DNA of 64,000 bases, taken from NCBI GenBank assembly GCA_012295275.1, contig CM022671.1, forward strand, positions 15,426,956-15,490,955, read 5' to 3'. The notes under the pieces are model-generated. The model was not told the DNA's origin. It searched no databases and saw nothing but the letters and a program-made list of their open reading frames with translations. Below are positions 25,520-38,881 of this stretch, one piece after another. How positions within the stretch are numbered: the first letter of the stretch is position 1; the number at the start of each line of letters is the position of its first letter. Position numbers and translations under genes: made by a program. This stretch comes from Chrysomallon squamiferum (Eukaryota > Mollusca > Gastropoda > Neomphalida > Peltospiridae).

Positions 25520-28500
25520 ACTGACAAAGAACTACTGGAAAAATAACCAATCAGCATATGAGATCTGCTAGCTGAGGATGAGAGCTCAACTTGTTTAGAA
25601 AATGTTTCCTGTCAGTGTTATTTTGATGAAAAGGAATAACTACTCTGTATTAGGTTTTTATATAAACAATAATGTAACCAGCTTCTCTTGCAGAATTTGC
25701 AAATATAAATTTGACAACTGCACAAAATTGTATATAACCAGAAATAAAAAGGTTAAGTAAAGAAACATCAGAGTGATTTATCTGGTGATAAAGACACAAA
25801 ATAAAAAGCTATAAATGATTAGAGTAGAAAAACAGATACAGTTATCCTGTATAACTCAATGTATAATTCTTGGTCAACAATTTTGCTTACTGCTGCTAAA
25901 CAAAATATGCAAACATACAAGATTTTATTTTCAGTTAATATAAATCAGCTAAAAAACTGAAATTCTTTCCCCATATGTTGAACATATTGTAAGTGTCAAG
26001 GGACAAAAAAGGAAGTCAAAATACAGCCACTCTACATTACTATCTTCCGTTTCAAAATACCAGTTCAATCTTTCTTTTGTAAAAAAGCTTGATTACACTG
26101 CTTTATACACTAAAACTTTATTTTTAATGTGACTACTTCATACAATATATCAGAATGGAAGTGTCATTTAGCCAGTTAGTAACAATGAACAAAGAACTGA
26201 GTGAGTTATGAAAACACATTTCAAAACAACATATTGTTAATGTGAATACATCATAGTATAGGTTATAACAAGCTTTTACACACAAAACAATGCATAAAAT
26301 GTTTTTAACAGTGTCCAAATGGTACATTTCGATTTCTGAAATAAAGCCTTAAATATTACATTTATATTAGTAAAAACATTTTCTGTTAAAATAATAATAA
26401 TAATAATAATGCATTAGATTTCAACAACAAATTCTAGATGTTTTTATGAGGAAAAACATTTTGAACAATACAAGCTGCTAAGCTATGAATAGTAATACTT
26501 GTTAAAAGACAATATGAATTTATTGTGACATTCCTTTTCAATATCTTTTTTTCTACACATTTTATGAAACTATTATGCAAATTATTTTAACTGCAGTAAT
26601 TCCTCACATCACAGTGGTAACAAATCCCCTAACATTCTGCGTTAATCACATGTAAAAATTATAAAATTCAGGCAACAATTGTTTCAAAGTCCCTCTCATT
26701 TTTATTATTTAAATACTAATATAACATTAAAATGAAAGAAAAAAATATATACATGAATTTTATAAATTTATTGTGCAGATTCATATCTCTTTCGGCATTT
26801 ACCCATCTGTTAAAACTTCATGGGATTATTTGATGCTATACAATCAGGTCCTTTATTTTTGCTTCTTCTGCAAAAACGTTTTCAAAATACAGAATATGTG
26901 CTCTGTATTTCCCATGTATGTTGTTTCGCACCTCAGCAACAAATATGGGACATTTCAGTTTAACATCCTTTCTGAGTGAGAGCAGTATGTGACTGCCACG
27001 ACAGTAATTGTCACTGTTTTGTATTTTTTATTTACAATATATTTATTTTTATTGTTTATACTGTACAGTATGTTATTTATTACACCAGTTTACCAGTACA
27101 TTATATTTATGTAAGTCAAGTGGTGAACATTTTGTAAATCTGGAACATATCTGTGTTATTTATATTAGTTCCTCTTTCTATGCATCATTTTGTAATATGT
27201 TGTGTTTTCATGTTGTGCACTGAAATGCTTACTAAGGAAGCCCTGTAGATATGTTTCATCTATGTTAAAAACTTCCTGTTATAAACTGAAAAAATAGAAA
27301 CTGTTTTGCAGCTTCTTGATCTGTGTTCACAGTACCCTTATTAAATATTTCAGTTTAACAGTACAAGTACTAAAAAGGATTCAGTTTTGATCACAGCCTT
27401 TAATACATAACAAGAATACCTCTATCAAACAGCTTGCATAACAGTTAATAAAATCAAAATACTAAATATGAAAACAGTTTGGAGTTCTGTGATTAACGTA
27501 AGTGTTGTTATGGAAATAGAAGCAAAAACGCTTTGCAGTATTTTAGTTTAAATTTTCTAAATTTCACTATTCTTAGTCAAACCAGGAGCAATTAACTGTT
27601 ACTAATAAATTAAAAAAAAAAAAAAAAAAAAAATGCAATTTATAAACAGTGTTGATAAAAAAAAAAAAAACGCATAATGAATTAGGCATATTAAAACTGA
27701 ACGTATGACAGTATTTTAAAATATGCTGATATATGAGGTAATTAGTAACATTTTTTGAATTTATTTTATTTATTTTAAAAACTTAAGAATCAGTTAAAAC
27801 AAAAATAATGTAACGAAACTATTAATATTATTAAAATTACCATTCTTCTAACTGGCAAAATAAAATTTGTTTTCATTATCTGGAGGTCATTATGAAAGAC
27901 ATAAATACAAAAATAGGTACTAAAGCATTTATCCAGCAAGCTAAGGTCAGAAGTAGATAGGATTTCTGGATATGTCAGTTTTCTGGATACAGGCTGACTC
28001 ATTACTTAAGATATAAAATAAACTGAAATGTTTGTTTATTTGTTTCCGACATGTGTGCATGTTTGGTGATATGAAACTGATACATCAGTATCAGACTGAA
28101 AACCAGTAAACAAAATGAAATATAAATACCAGTCAATGTTATTTAACAATTCCTGCTATTTTGTGGACACTGGTATTCTGAGATTTATTATTTTCATTCA
28201 CAGTGAAAATATGACACCTGTAAAGATGCAGAACCTCAGCTCAGTTCCTACTGTCAGCTGTTAACTTTTAAATGATAAAACTGATCTAAACAATCTTAAC
28301 AAATTACAAGCAGGAATTAATCTATCGCAATAAATAATTTTATAAAATCTATACACATTCCCTCATTAGATATATTCATAAAGATACTACATAACACTAC
28401 AAGATACTATATTGTTTTTTTTATATATGCAGGTCAGCATCTTATCCTGTACAAATTATCTTTCTTAATAAAAACATCTGGATATGACAACAACTGAGGT

Positions 28501-31500
28501 ATAATTAACCTTTTTTTACAGGCAGATGTCAGGCTTATAATCTATTACACTATATCAGTTACATATTATACTACACACATTGGTTTTTGTTTACCTACCT
28601 TTGAAGCAACTGATAACAATCTCTGCATTGTGTAAATTCAGCTTACTAAGCAGTATACAGAAAAGAATCCTAATACTTTAGCAAGAAACCAATGTCACCA
28701 GTTTGTTAAAATCCAATCATTAAGTAACAAAATTTTAATTTCACCAGTTTTATTAATTATGCATTATATGCATCTCTGTTATTCAAAAAAATATTTAATT
28801 TTTATTCTCGTGGTATCAACTATATAGCAAATTAAACAAGAATTATATACACACATCTTAAAAGTCAGTTTTATTTCGTTAATATGTATGTACATCCGCA
28901 ACGTCAAGAAAACAACATAAAACTAAGTTCAAAATATAAATTTCAAATAATGCTGAAAATAAATTAATTGCCAATAGTGGATAATAGATACGAGTTGTTG
29001 AAGCTGCAAAACTAAGTTAATTAAACAGTTCCGAGCTCACTTAAATGATATAATAATTTAATAAATCCAAATAAGCACCAATATCACATCAACTCAATAG
29101 CATTCTAGTTTACACATGAATGCTGTGATTTCAAAGTAATTACAGCTCGTGCTGTTCTAAGCTCATACGGATTGATAAAAGCAAACTTAATGTCTACTGT
29201 TAATACAAACTCTGGGATCCATAACCAATTCCTCTTTAACCAATATAAATAACAGGCTGATGGTCTAGAAATATGTCAATAAGTAAGTTTTTACGCAACA
29301 GAATTGAAAAATATCAATACAAAGTGGGACTACGTGACATCCCAATGAAATCAATAAGAATTCATTACAATGCATTAGTCTTATACCTGGGCAATAAACC
29401 ACAGGAGTAGTGAGATAAAAACACATGATATAAACAATTACTATGAAACAGCTTGATTAAAATTACACAAACTTAACCCTTTGGGCACCAAATTTTAGTG
29501 CAGCACATGATTACCAATGGCAGGTATTTTTGTCAAAATTTCATAAATGAAATAATTAGGGCTTAACTTAAGCTAAATGTTATGTCAGGATAGTTCACTG
29601 ACACTGATCTTCTAGGATGAGAAGATATTTCACCAATAAAAAACCTCCAGCATGTAAAGATATTTCATTAATGGTACCAAAAAGGATTAAAATTATTTCA
29701 AAGACATCCAATAGAAAAAATTTGCAACTTCCTATACAATGTGAGTATTTCCCTTCAAAGAAAGTATTAAAATAGTTCCTAATCCAGGGTTTCTCATTTT
29801 GTACTCATTGAATCCATGCAGATTGGGCAATAAACCTGCAGAACTAGAAGTCATAAAAATTTTGAAAACAAATAACACTCTAGTGGTGAGGAGTTAACAA
29901 GTTTCTTTAACTAAGGTTAAACAAAATTCCACTTCAATAACTGAAACTGCACATCAAAGAGAGGTAGAATAAATAATGGGTAGTGATAATAAAATCTTCT
30001 TTCTTTTTCTCATAAATTTTTTTTTTTTTTTTCCTTTATGTCTATATCATGTTTATTTTATCAAATTTTATGGATATGTTCTCAGAAACATAGTAGCAAA
30101 ATCAAATAGGAATTGAAATGGATTGGGTTTTTTTTATCATTAATCTGGAAATGTAAAGATAGCTAGGGCAGAACCCAAATGGCAAAACTGCACTAATTAG
30201 TGAAATCATAAATTTACAGTTGCCAGAAGTTAATATCTAATGCAGTCATTTAGTGGCATCTTGTTTTCTGAAAAACTGGTCCATAACAGTTGCAGGGTTA
30301 AGAATCATGAATCTTTAATATTTAGCTGTTACTTTATCAGATATTATGAATTAAAATTAAAATGAAATGATAATAATGATATATTAGTGACTGTATCACT
30401 GGTAGAATTTGGATTAATTTTAAAATAAGCATAAACTGTGTTTATTTAAATGTCAAAAAACAAACAGGTCACCTAGAATTACACAAAGTCACAAAATGGC
30501 CACAAACTATTAAAATGTTATGCTTCTGGTTTTGAACAAGAAAATTGTATTTAAATCTTAATTCAAAACATCTATGGCACATACTGTGCGATAACAATTT
30601 CCTAATGATTTTCTGAATTTGGTATGTAAAATATTCATTGTTGTTTAATCATTAATAACAAAGATATGAATCAATGACAGTATTTATTTTAATTTATTCT
30701 CAGCTTTGGTCTGACCTGTAAGTAAGTAGGTTGGATGCTTCAGCAGTTTTGTTGAGTCAGAACATAAACCCCTATTCATGTTACTGTGTGTAAGATGATA
30801 CACAGTATAAACTGTACAGTTGAACTAAAGAAATAAAGGTATCATTTATATATAACAAACAAAAAAAATATTTAAAGAATTCAATACACAATTGACAATG
30901 TATAAACAGTTTTTATAATTGAAATTTGTAATTTTTTATATTTTCTTCTATCTTTTACATAAATTCCTTTTTATTATTCAACATTAAATGAATAACTTTG
31001 AACATGCATACAGAAATGGCCAAAAATAAAAAGATTACCCATGTAAAACACATATGTAGAGTACAGTTTTTATTAGTTTATTTAACACTGAATATTATCA
31101 GAAAAAATATCAGATCAATATTTTTGTAAATTTACCACTTGTCCAGAGATCTCAGAACATGTTTACATAAACACTAATAATTAAAAAAGCCTTCTACTAA
31201 TGCTATGTTAAGGTATGTAAAATGTACTTATTTCTTTTTTCTTTTTTTCATGGAATCGTATAAAGAGCTTATTAAAACTACTGGTCTCAGTCAATATTTT
31301 TATAATATGAAAAAGAATCTATTCATAATTTGATGGTTTAATTTTTTTGGGGGTGGAGGCTAACACACAAGATCTCCTCTGTTTAGAATAAATTTGCCTC
31401 ACAAGAATTCTCAGATATTAGTGTTAGAGGACATGGCACACAACTGATGCCACAGTTTACTTGATAAGAAGATGAATGGTTTGCCTATGCAGTCAGATAA

Positions 31501-32035
31501 AGTAGTTTCTAGAAGCTAAGTTTGCTTGTGCTGACATGAAACTGGCCTTAGTGTGCTAAATGAACTTGCTAAGTTCTGCCCTAAATCTTAAGAACCAAAG
31601 CACGTTTCTGTTATTTTTAGAGCAATACCTCAGCTCAGAACTGTGGGGGCACTGATTTGAAAAGATATTCTATTTATGGTCAGGTATACCAAACCCTCTC
31701 AGAAAAGAATCTAAAAGGTAAAGATCATAACATATAAAAATTCCTCCCCTCCATTTAGAAGACAAACTAAAGTTATATTTAATTTATTTGAATTTTCTGC
31801 AATTATATATATATATATATACATATCTGTGTGTGTATATAAAATGTAAAAATTACCCATTTTTAAAATTAAACTCCTGAACTAGTCCAAAATACTATGA
31901 TGTTAAACAAATTTGCCATTATCTAGATATAATATATTTCATTTTCTTTCTGATTATGTGAAAATTATTTAATGAAAATTATTTAATGAACATTTTTCTA
32001 TCAGCTCCATTTTGTTCCAATAAAGAACACATTTG
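25520..32035. other. Intergenic region, no supported gene
   Basis: AT-rich sequence upstream of ALAS. Open frames (for example 26773-26979, 27008-27223, 27790-28002) have low-complexity Phe/Tyr/Leu-rich content and no motif. A-tracts lie at 27610-27632 and 27658-27670, (AAT)n at about 26391-26409, and poly-T near 30018-30031. Upstream ALAS enhancers could lie here, but I cannot point to one. Confidence 0.6.
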
Positions 32036-32595
32036 TCATGCCATAATAAGCTATGAATTTCAGCAACAAAAGCACATATGGTGAGAACAGTGTGAGTGTA
32101 AGAAAATGTAGGAGATGTTTTTTTTTCTCCAATTTCAGCAAGGTAGCTTCAGTCTAAAGGATGAACCAAGAAAAGGTTGCCTAAGAGAACTTAATTCTGA
32201 AGCAAAGGAAGAAGCTGTTGATGCTAACCTAGCCACTACAGTTCAGGAACCTGGCCTACACTGCACCATTAACCATATGACTGTCATCTGTGAAATGAGA
32301 AGGCTAAGGGAAGTGTCAGCAGAAAATCATGGGAAACATGTTAAATATTGTCAGAAACCAGAAGCAGGTTCTTCTGAGTGTGTAATCTGATGTGCAGGAA
32401 AATGCTTATTACAAGCTCTTAAATGATAATGACTCATTTCATGAGAAGATGTTGGAGATAACTTAGTCTCTTATTTCAGGTCAAAACAGAATTTTTATAC
32501 ATTTAGCTTCACCAAACTTGTTGGCAGATGGGAGAAGGTCATTGAAATCAATGGTGACTCTATTGATGATTACAGATATCTCCATTAACTACTAT
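32036..32595 (+). pseudogene. Decayed mariner-family transposase
   Basis: An open stretch at 32130-32390 encodes a segment with the mariner-type pattern QQGSFSLKDEPRKG, LRELNSEAKEEAVD and HMTVICEMRRL (the HTH before the catalytic domain). Just upstream, in another frame, SVSVRKCRRCF continues the match, so there is a frameshift near 32130. At 32490-32590 a FTKLVGRWEKVIEINGD stretch matches the typical mariner C-terminus. The DDD catalytic core between them is deleted. No terminal inverted repeats remain visible. Dead element. Confidence 0.8.
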
Positions 32596-32599
32596 TTTT

Positions 32600-34460
32600 T
32601 TTATTTGTTACTAAGGAAATTCAACAGAACTTTTGTTGTAACCTGATAATTGCGTTGTTAAAAAAACTGAATATAATTAATGTGTTTTAAAGATACAGAT
32701 ACAGATTGATACAGATAGTTGAGGCATGGTTGTCAGCACTCCTGCTGGGCTTATTCCCATCCCTTCCACTACTCTACAAGAACTTTATAGAAGGCAACTG
32801 TAAGTGATCATTTGTCTAAAAGAAAATAAATATAAAAGGTTATCTTGGGTTTAATCATCCCAGGATAGTGATTTTCCAAAATTTTATGATCCTCAACTAT
32901 AAGTATAGTGCCAGACACCAAATATTAAAATGTATCAAGTGTTTTCATTATAAAGTAAAAAAAAAAAAAAGATAAAAAAAAAGATTTCCAAACAAAAGCT
33001 TTGTATATAATTGCTTAGTATATTTACATTGGTTTTATATATCATCATATTAGCATGCAAGTAAATAAACCAAATTCAAACCTGCATTGATTATTGTAAA
33101 TCAGATGTACTTGAACAAATTCCAAATTGATGTCATTAGACAGAAACTATCAAATAGTTATTTATGGACAGCTGTTCAAGTTTACAAATCACTAATTGTA
33201 ACAAAGATCATTGTTTTATATTTTTATCTTTTGAAACTGCTATGGTACATGCAGTAAAGATTATATGTTATAATCAGATATTAATTTAGTAAGCCATTAG
33301 TAAACATGCTTGAATAATAAATTAATATCCATGATTCAAATACATAACTGGCAAAAATTAACCATTTTACATAAGTTTAGTGAAACATTTTGTTTAGTAA
33401 AAAAACATAACCAAATACATAAACATTATGTGAAAAGAAATGTAAATAAATGGAAGGGAAATAACTCTTGATGGAACAATTCATAGTTATGGCTATATTT
33501 GTAACATTCTGTTACAAAATTAAATAATAGCTGAACCTGATAATCATCAGACATAAAATAAAATAATAAATAAATAAATAAATAAATAAATAAATATACA
33601 GATAAAAAAATTATATAAAATAAGAATCATGTTTTTGGTAAATGTTTATTGAATGCTTGAGGTAATAATTAATAACAACAATAAAAATAAATCATATTAA
33701 AAAAATGAAAAGAAAAAATGAAAGATAAATGTTTTCTCAGATGACAATTGAATATAAAGTTTTATAAATAAATTTATTATCTGATTACTGTAATATATAC
33801 ACACACTAATTCAGAATAACTTTTTAAAATAATGATTTAAGACAAAAAGAAAAAAGAATAATTAAGTAAATAAATAAGTAAATAAATAAATAAATTAAAT
33901 AAATAAATAAAGACACTATCTAGAAACTGGGCAAATTAAACTTTGACAGCTCAATAATTTATAATGATCAGTGGTCATAAAAAAAACTTTGTATATAAAA
34001 ACAATGCTGTAAAAATAAAACATAACATTTAAAAACTGAATTGAGAATTTTTATTTTAAATGAGTATATAAATTGTTAATAACAAATATATGACACATTG
34101 CACTATGAATGACTTTATTTTAAAGCAGTACAATTCAAATTTTCATAAATCAACAGCAGCATTAGGAGAGGTCACAATTTTGACACTGTTTTTTTTTACA
34201 TTATATGCCAAAGTCAAATAAAATTAAAGTTAAATAATTTAAACAGTAATTTCAATATAGATAAATATAATATTAAAGCTGAAAGATATATTTAAAGCAA
34301 TTTATATAATACATGTTGGTAAGTAGCAGATGTTATTAACTGAAATACATCTGTTAGTTATTTTTAATGATGTTACAAAATAATAATTAATGTCTGTATA
34401 CTGAATGAGTATAGGTTCTACATAAACTTTAAAGTGGTCCTGCAGGCAGTAGAGGAGGAT
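32600..34460. other. Intergenic region, low complexity
   Basis: AT-rich with (AAAT)n tracts at about 33558-33597 and 33865-33910, and short A-tracts. No open frame with recognisable content. Confidence 0.6.
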
Positions 34461-34463
34461 ATG

Positions 34464-34545
34464 TTCCTGATACCTCAGTTGGTCAAGCAATGCCTTCTCC
34501 CTTTAAGGATACTGGTTCAGTTCCTCTCAGTGGCATTTGTTCAAA
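34464..34545 (+). mobile_element. Degenerate tRNA-derived SINE head
   Basis: An A-box-like ACCTCAGTTGG (34472-34482) and a B-box-like GGTTCAGTTCC (34514-34524) are spaced 32 nt apart, as in tRNA-derived SINEs. The anticodon arm is not well formed, so it is not a functional tRNA. A (CT)n array and a long A-tract follow within 250 bp. SINE tails often seed such repeats. Confidence 0.45.
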
Positions 34546-34685
34546 CTTGAATTTAGAGCTATTGTATGGTTCTGTTTCTTGGTAATTTTAATACAACTTG
34601 ATTTGAATATATAAAAACTCCAAGAAAGAGCTTCACTTGGGGTGGGGGTGGAATGTGTGTGTAATAATTACTTTGTAATCTTATG

Positions 34686-34686
<1 letters not shown>

Positions 34687-34729
<43 letters not shown>
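34687..34729. repeat. (CT)n microsatellite, followed by a long A-tract
   Basis: About 21 CT units; an A-tract with (AAT)n follows at about 34750-34796. Low-complexity sequence next to the SINE-like relic. Confidence 0.9.
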
Positions 34730-34748
34730 AATAAACAATAACAACAAC

Positions 34749-34779
<31 letters not shown>

Positions 34780-34799
34780 TAATAATAATAATAATTAAA

Positions 34800-35835
34800 A
34801 ACAAAAACAACAGCTACAAAAAGAAAAACAAAGATAATAATTTCGTTTAACGGTTTTAACCCAGCAGTTTCGGCAGGTGCTAGGTCAGCAGAGGTCAAGG
34901 ACCCACTTCAGAATAATATAAATAAACAAAGGCCATTTTTTACGTTTCTTAAACTGTGGAAGCATAAAAAAATTGATTCACTTTAGAGGCTGCATTTGTA
35001 CTGAGCATTTGTAGTAATAATAATTTATAAACCCATTGTAAACCTTTAAACAAATGACTAATTTATTAATATGTGAGAGTGTTCGGAAGCATATTAATTA
35101 ATTATTATTAATTTTATTATGAAAATCATTATCATCATCATCATGTCGATACTCGGTTACATAATTGGTAACAAGTCTGTTTAAACGTGTGTGATAATCA
35201 TTAAAATCCCTCTTAATAAAAAAACAAAAACAATTAGGTATTTACGTTATAAACACGAATACTTACATAGTAAGTACAACGCAGACTCACGCCAAAAGCT
35301 TTTTAATATATATAACCAGATATCGAGTTACAATCTCGTGAATTCTCGTTGTGTACGAGAACTAGTTTAGCTGCCAGACGGCATCTGAAACTGTGCCATC
35401 AATAAATAGGGTGGCAATTTACAAATTTTCAAAGAAAAAAAGAGTAGGAAATTAATACAAATAGTCATAATTTTCTAAATCAAAATTTAAACCGTACTTT
35501 AAATAAAACAAACACAAGCAGATTATTCTATTAACTATTTGATTAAAATGAATACAAGTTTCTTCCTTTCCTATATTCCCCACCTTCTTTCCTTTATAAA
35601 TCTTGAAGCCATCGCTATATCTTTCAGTTTTTACTTTAAAAAATATATATATAATTTTTGTTGTTGGACTTCAAAACAAAAAACAAATTACATTCCGGCT
35701 CGACCTCAAAAGGCACACAGATAATTTAACATATGAATATTTTTCAAACTTAAAAACTGGCTGATATTCTTATATATATATTGTGTAACGTGAGAAAACT
35801 AGCGTCCACACTTTCAGTATTGAATTTAGGCATGT
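34800..35835. other. Intergenic region, no supported gene
   Basis: Mostly AT-rich. A less AT-rich patch at 35275-35400 contains a minus-strand ATTAAAAAG and a TAT|GTAAGT donor-like site. This could be a distant promoter or first exon, but nothing in phase supports a gene. Confidence 0.5.
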
Positions 35836-35839
35836 GTGA

Positions 35840-36690
35840 TAGTCCTCAGTGGATGCTCATCAGATATATAATCAGTTGACACATGCTCACCGGAATTTGC
35901 CCACTGGATATTCTTTGAAATATTATTAAAATGTTCTATTTTAAAGTAAGATAAGACAATTGGAAATTATATCGAATAAGATTTTTTATTTCTTTTATTA
36001 TTATTATTATTATTTATTTTTTATTTTTTTTTTGTTTACATATTTTACAAAAGCGTAAATGTAAATATAGTAACAACAACAATTAAAACATCTGTTAACA
36101 ATCGAACTGATTGTCCAGCAAAACGGATAACTGTCACTGACAAATTTTTCCCCAGGATATTCTTTGAAATATGATATGATTAAAATTAGGTTCACATACC
36201 AGTTTCTTTATCAGAACACATAATGAAATAATTCTCTTATTACATAAGAATCTTTCGTTTGTACTCGATTTAAAATTGTTGTTCAAGTAAATGAAAGATT
36301 GGATTACTCTAAATGGTAGGAAAATTGAAATTAAAATCCCCAAAATCATAAATTCCATTCGAGTAACTCCATCCAAGTAACTTAAACTCTGGGTTTATCT
36401 AATTAACTATTTTTAAAGTTATCTGTGATATGTTGTAATTATCGATGTTTTTATGTTAAATAATATTTCTTATTCCATTTATCTAATTTGTTTTTAAAAT
36501 AATCCACGTCCATAAAATTTTATATATGTTTCAAAGAATATCCTGGAAAAAAAAGAAGAGAAAAAAACCCAAATAACAAACAAACAAACAAACAAAAATC
36601 CACTGTCCGTCAGCAATTGTCTATTTTTGAACATTTGAGGTGACCAGTCCAGTGGGCAAATGTTCGGTGAACAAATGTCCTCACACCTCC
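35840..36690. mobile_element. Possible degenerate transposon with inverted ends
   Basis: TTTGCCCACTGGA near 35895 recurs inverted near 36645-36665 (TCCAGTGGGCAAATG), each next to a CACCG/CGGTG motif. GGATATTCTTTGAAA occurs at about 35906 and 36157 and inverted at about 36529. The nested inverted arrangement suggests a non-autonomous DNA transposon, perhaps with an internal duplication. No transposase is visible. Confidence 0.45.
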
Positions 36691-38519
36691 CAACAATGGC
36701 GGTATCACTAGTTAATAGCGTATGTGTTTTGTTGTCTTGTAGATACAGAAAGCACTGACTAGGATAACGTACCTTTCTCCAAGACGGCTTCTCTTTACAA
36801 GAAAAGCACGGTCTTGTCAGTTGATACCAGGCATAACTTTATCAACAGCTCATCATGCTACCTTTTTGAAAATTCATTACCTTTTTTACGCCTTTCATTA
36901 TAGCATATATAATTACCATTTCGTTAAACAAAATAATAATAATAATATATATATATATATATTATATGGCGCGCGCACACACACATACAAACACGTTTTA
37001 GCAAGAAATTCATTTCTATTATTTATAAGATTCCAAAAATATTGCATCTTTACGATACCTGAATAATATAATATACACTGGACTCTATGTGTGTGTAAAT
37101 AATTGATTTGTCCTGTAATAATCGGATACCAAGGCAGCAGTTTTACCAATGATAAAAAACAACAACAACAACAACAACATTAACAACAAAAATCCCTACA
37201 AAACAGCTTTTTCTTTTATTTCATTATTTTCAAAAACATGTATTTATTTATTTTTTTATTTTTTAAAAATCTAGCCATCTCTATGCATACATGAACGTTG
37301 TTACTTTAGTTTGTGATATGATGTCTGCTCGAGTTCATACCTGCTGTTTCAGTGAAAGTACCAAATCATGGTTTGGTATTTTATCATATAATCTTGTCTC
37401 TGGTTTGCAGATTAATCCCAGTTTTCGAAAACAAAGCTGAAGTATATCGGTAAAAATTACAGCACGTGACATTTTTATGTTCTTAGCGTGTACTTTTATT
37501 CAGAACCGCCCGTAGGCACACGCACCACTCACTCCAATGCGTCTAGCAAATTTGTAAATAAAATCGATATAGCGACAGTTATAATTGAATTTTGACGCAG
37601 AATAACCACTGGTTGTGCGTGTACCTTTTAGAAAGCTGCTGACATTATTACTGTTACTAAAAGCCATATCTCTAAATCACATTAAATATTCAAATAACCT
37701 TAGTTGAAGGTCAAATACTAAGGGAGATAAATCGTCACATTTTGTTTTTCTTTCTTTCTTTTTTTTTTTTTTTTTAGTGCTAAAACAAAAAAAAATATTT
37801 TAATAATTTCTGTGGCTAACAAATACCTCAAAAGTTATTCAAAAATGTATAAATGTACATAAAATGTTTATCGTTTATTATTTTTATTATTTCAGTAATT
37901 ACATAATCATATATGTATGAAAAAAACCTTTTTTTTCTTAACATTAAATTCATGCTTGTGAATATTTATCAGCTGTTGCTACTTTAAAAACTGAATGTCA
38001 GCTGGTAATAATGAAAAATGTATATTTAATACCACCCACAGAAAGAAAAAAAAAAAAAAAAAAAAAAAAGGGGGGAAAAAAAGAAGAAAAAAAAGAAAGA
38101 AGAAAAAAGAAAGAAAAACAGGTAGAGTTATTTTAACAACGGAATCTGCGTCAGATATAATGTTAGCAGAATGAAATAACGCTACTAGTAATCAACATTT
38201 TTCTGTTAATCCTATCTACTTTATTTGTTCGTTGTAGCTGATTTTATTATCATCAGAAACAATATTTTCTGTACGAGCTATTACAGTCTTGTATTACCGA
38301 GGAAACAAACGTGTTATAAGGGTCGAATTATGCTTTAGTTCAGTCACAGGAATGAATGAAAATTTCACATTTTTGTTGTAATTATTACAAGAATAATATT
38401 GATAACGCTCCCATAATAATACCATATCGATTGTGTTAGAAGCAATTTTTTTTTTTTTTTTTTTTTTTTAAATATATGTTTATTTTTTTTTATTTTTTTT
38501 TTTTTTTTTTTAAATATAT

Positions 38520-38556
<37 letters not shown>

Positions 38557-38845
38557 GAAGAGACGTATCAGATTGGAGGAGATTTACCATAACGATTACT
38601 TGAAATGTACATACTTTATGCAGCTGTCCACGTCGATAAGTGGTACAATTACCATCCATCAAACGTTCATTTCCTAGATGAACCAGCATTAATCGACTCT
38701 CAGATATTATTACCAGTCGTGTTCACCACACGCTGATGGACAGAGAAATTTATTTACTTTTAGTCGCTCCTGCACCGAAATAAGAGCGACATACGTAATT
38801 CATGTGACATTACGATTTTCAGGAAGAAGAAATAAAAACACAGAG

Positions 38846-38877
<32 letters not shown>

Positions 38878-38880
38878 GAA
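36691..38880. other. Intergenic region, low complexity
   Basis: Contains (TA)n at 36946-36962 running into (CA)n, (AAC)n near 37158-37190, A- and G/A-rich tracts at 38047-38120, and T-tracts at 38449-38555. A less AT-rich patch at 38560-38820 has no open frame or motif I recognise. Confidence 0.6.
38449..38555. repeat. Interrupted poly-T, internally duplicated
   Basis: Three T-tracts separated by two copies of AAATATATGTTT. The last run is about 35 T. Assembly length here is unreliable. Confidence 0.85.
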
Positions 38881-38881
38881 G

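Noticed and set aside
34464-34545. Functional tRNA gene
   Set aside because: A and B boxes are present, but acceptor and anticodon stems do not pair well; called a SINE relic instead.
35270-35400. Possible minus-strand first exon (TAT|GTAAGT donor, AT-rich promoter-like motif)
   Set aside because: No partner exon or coding phase could be found.
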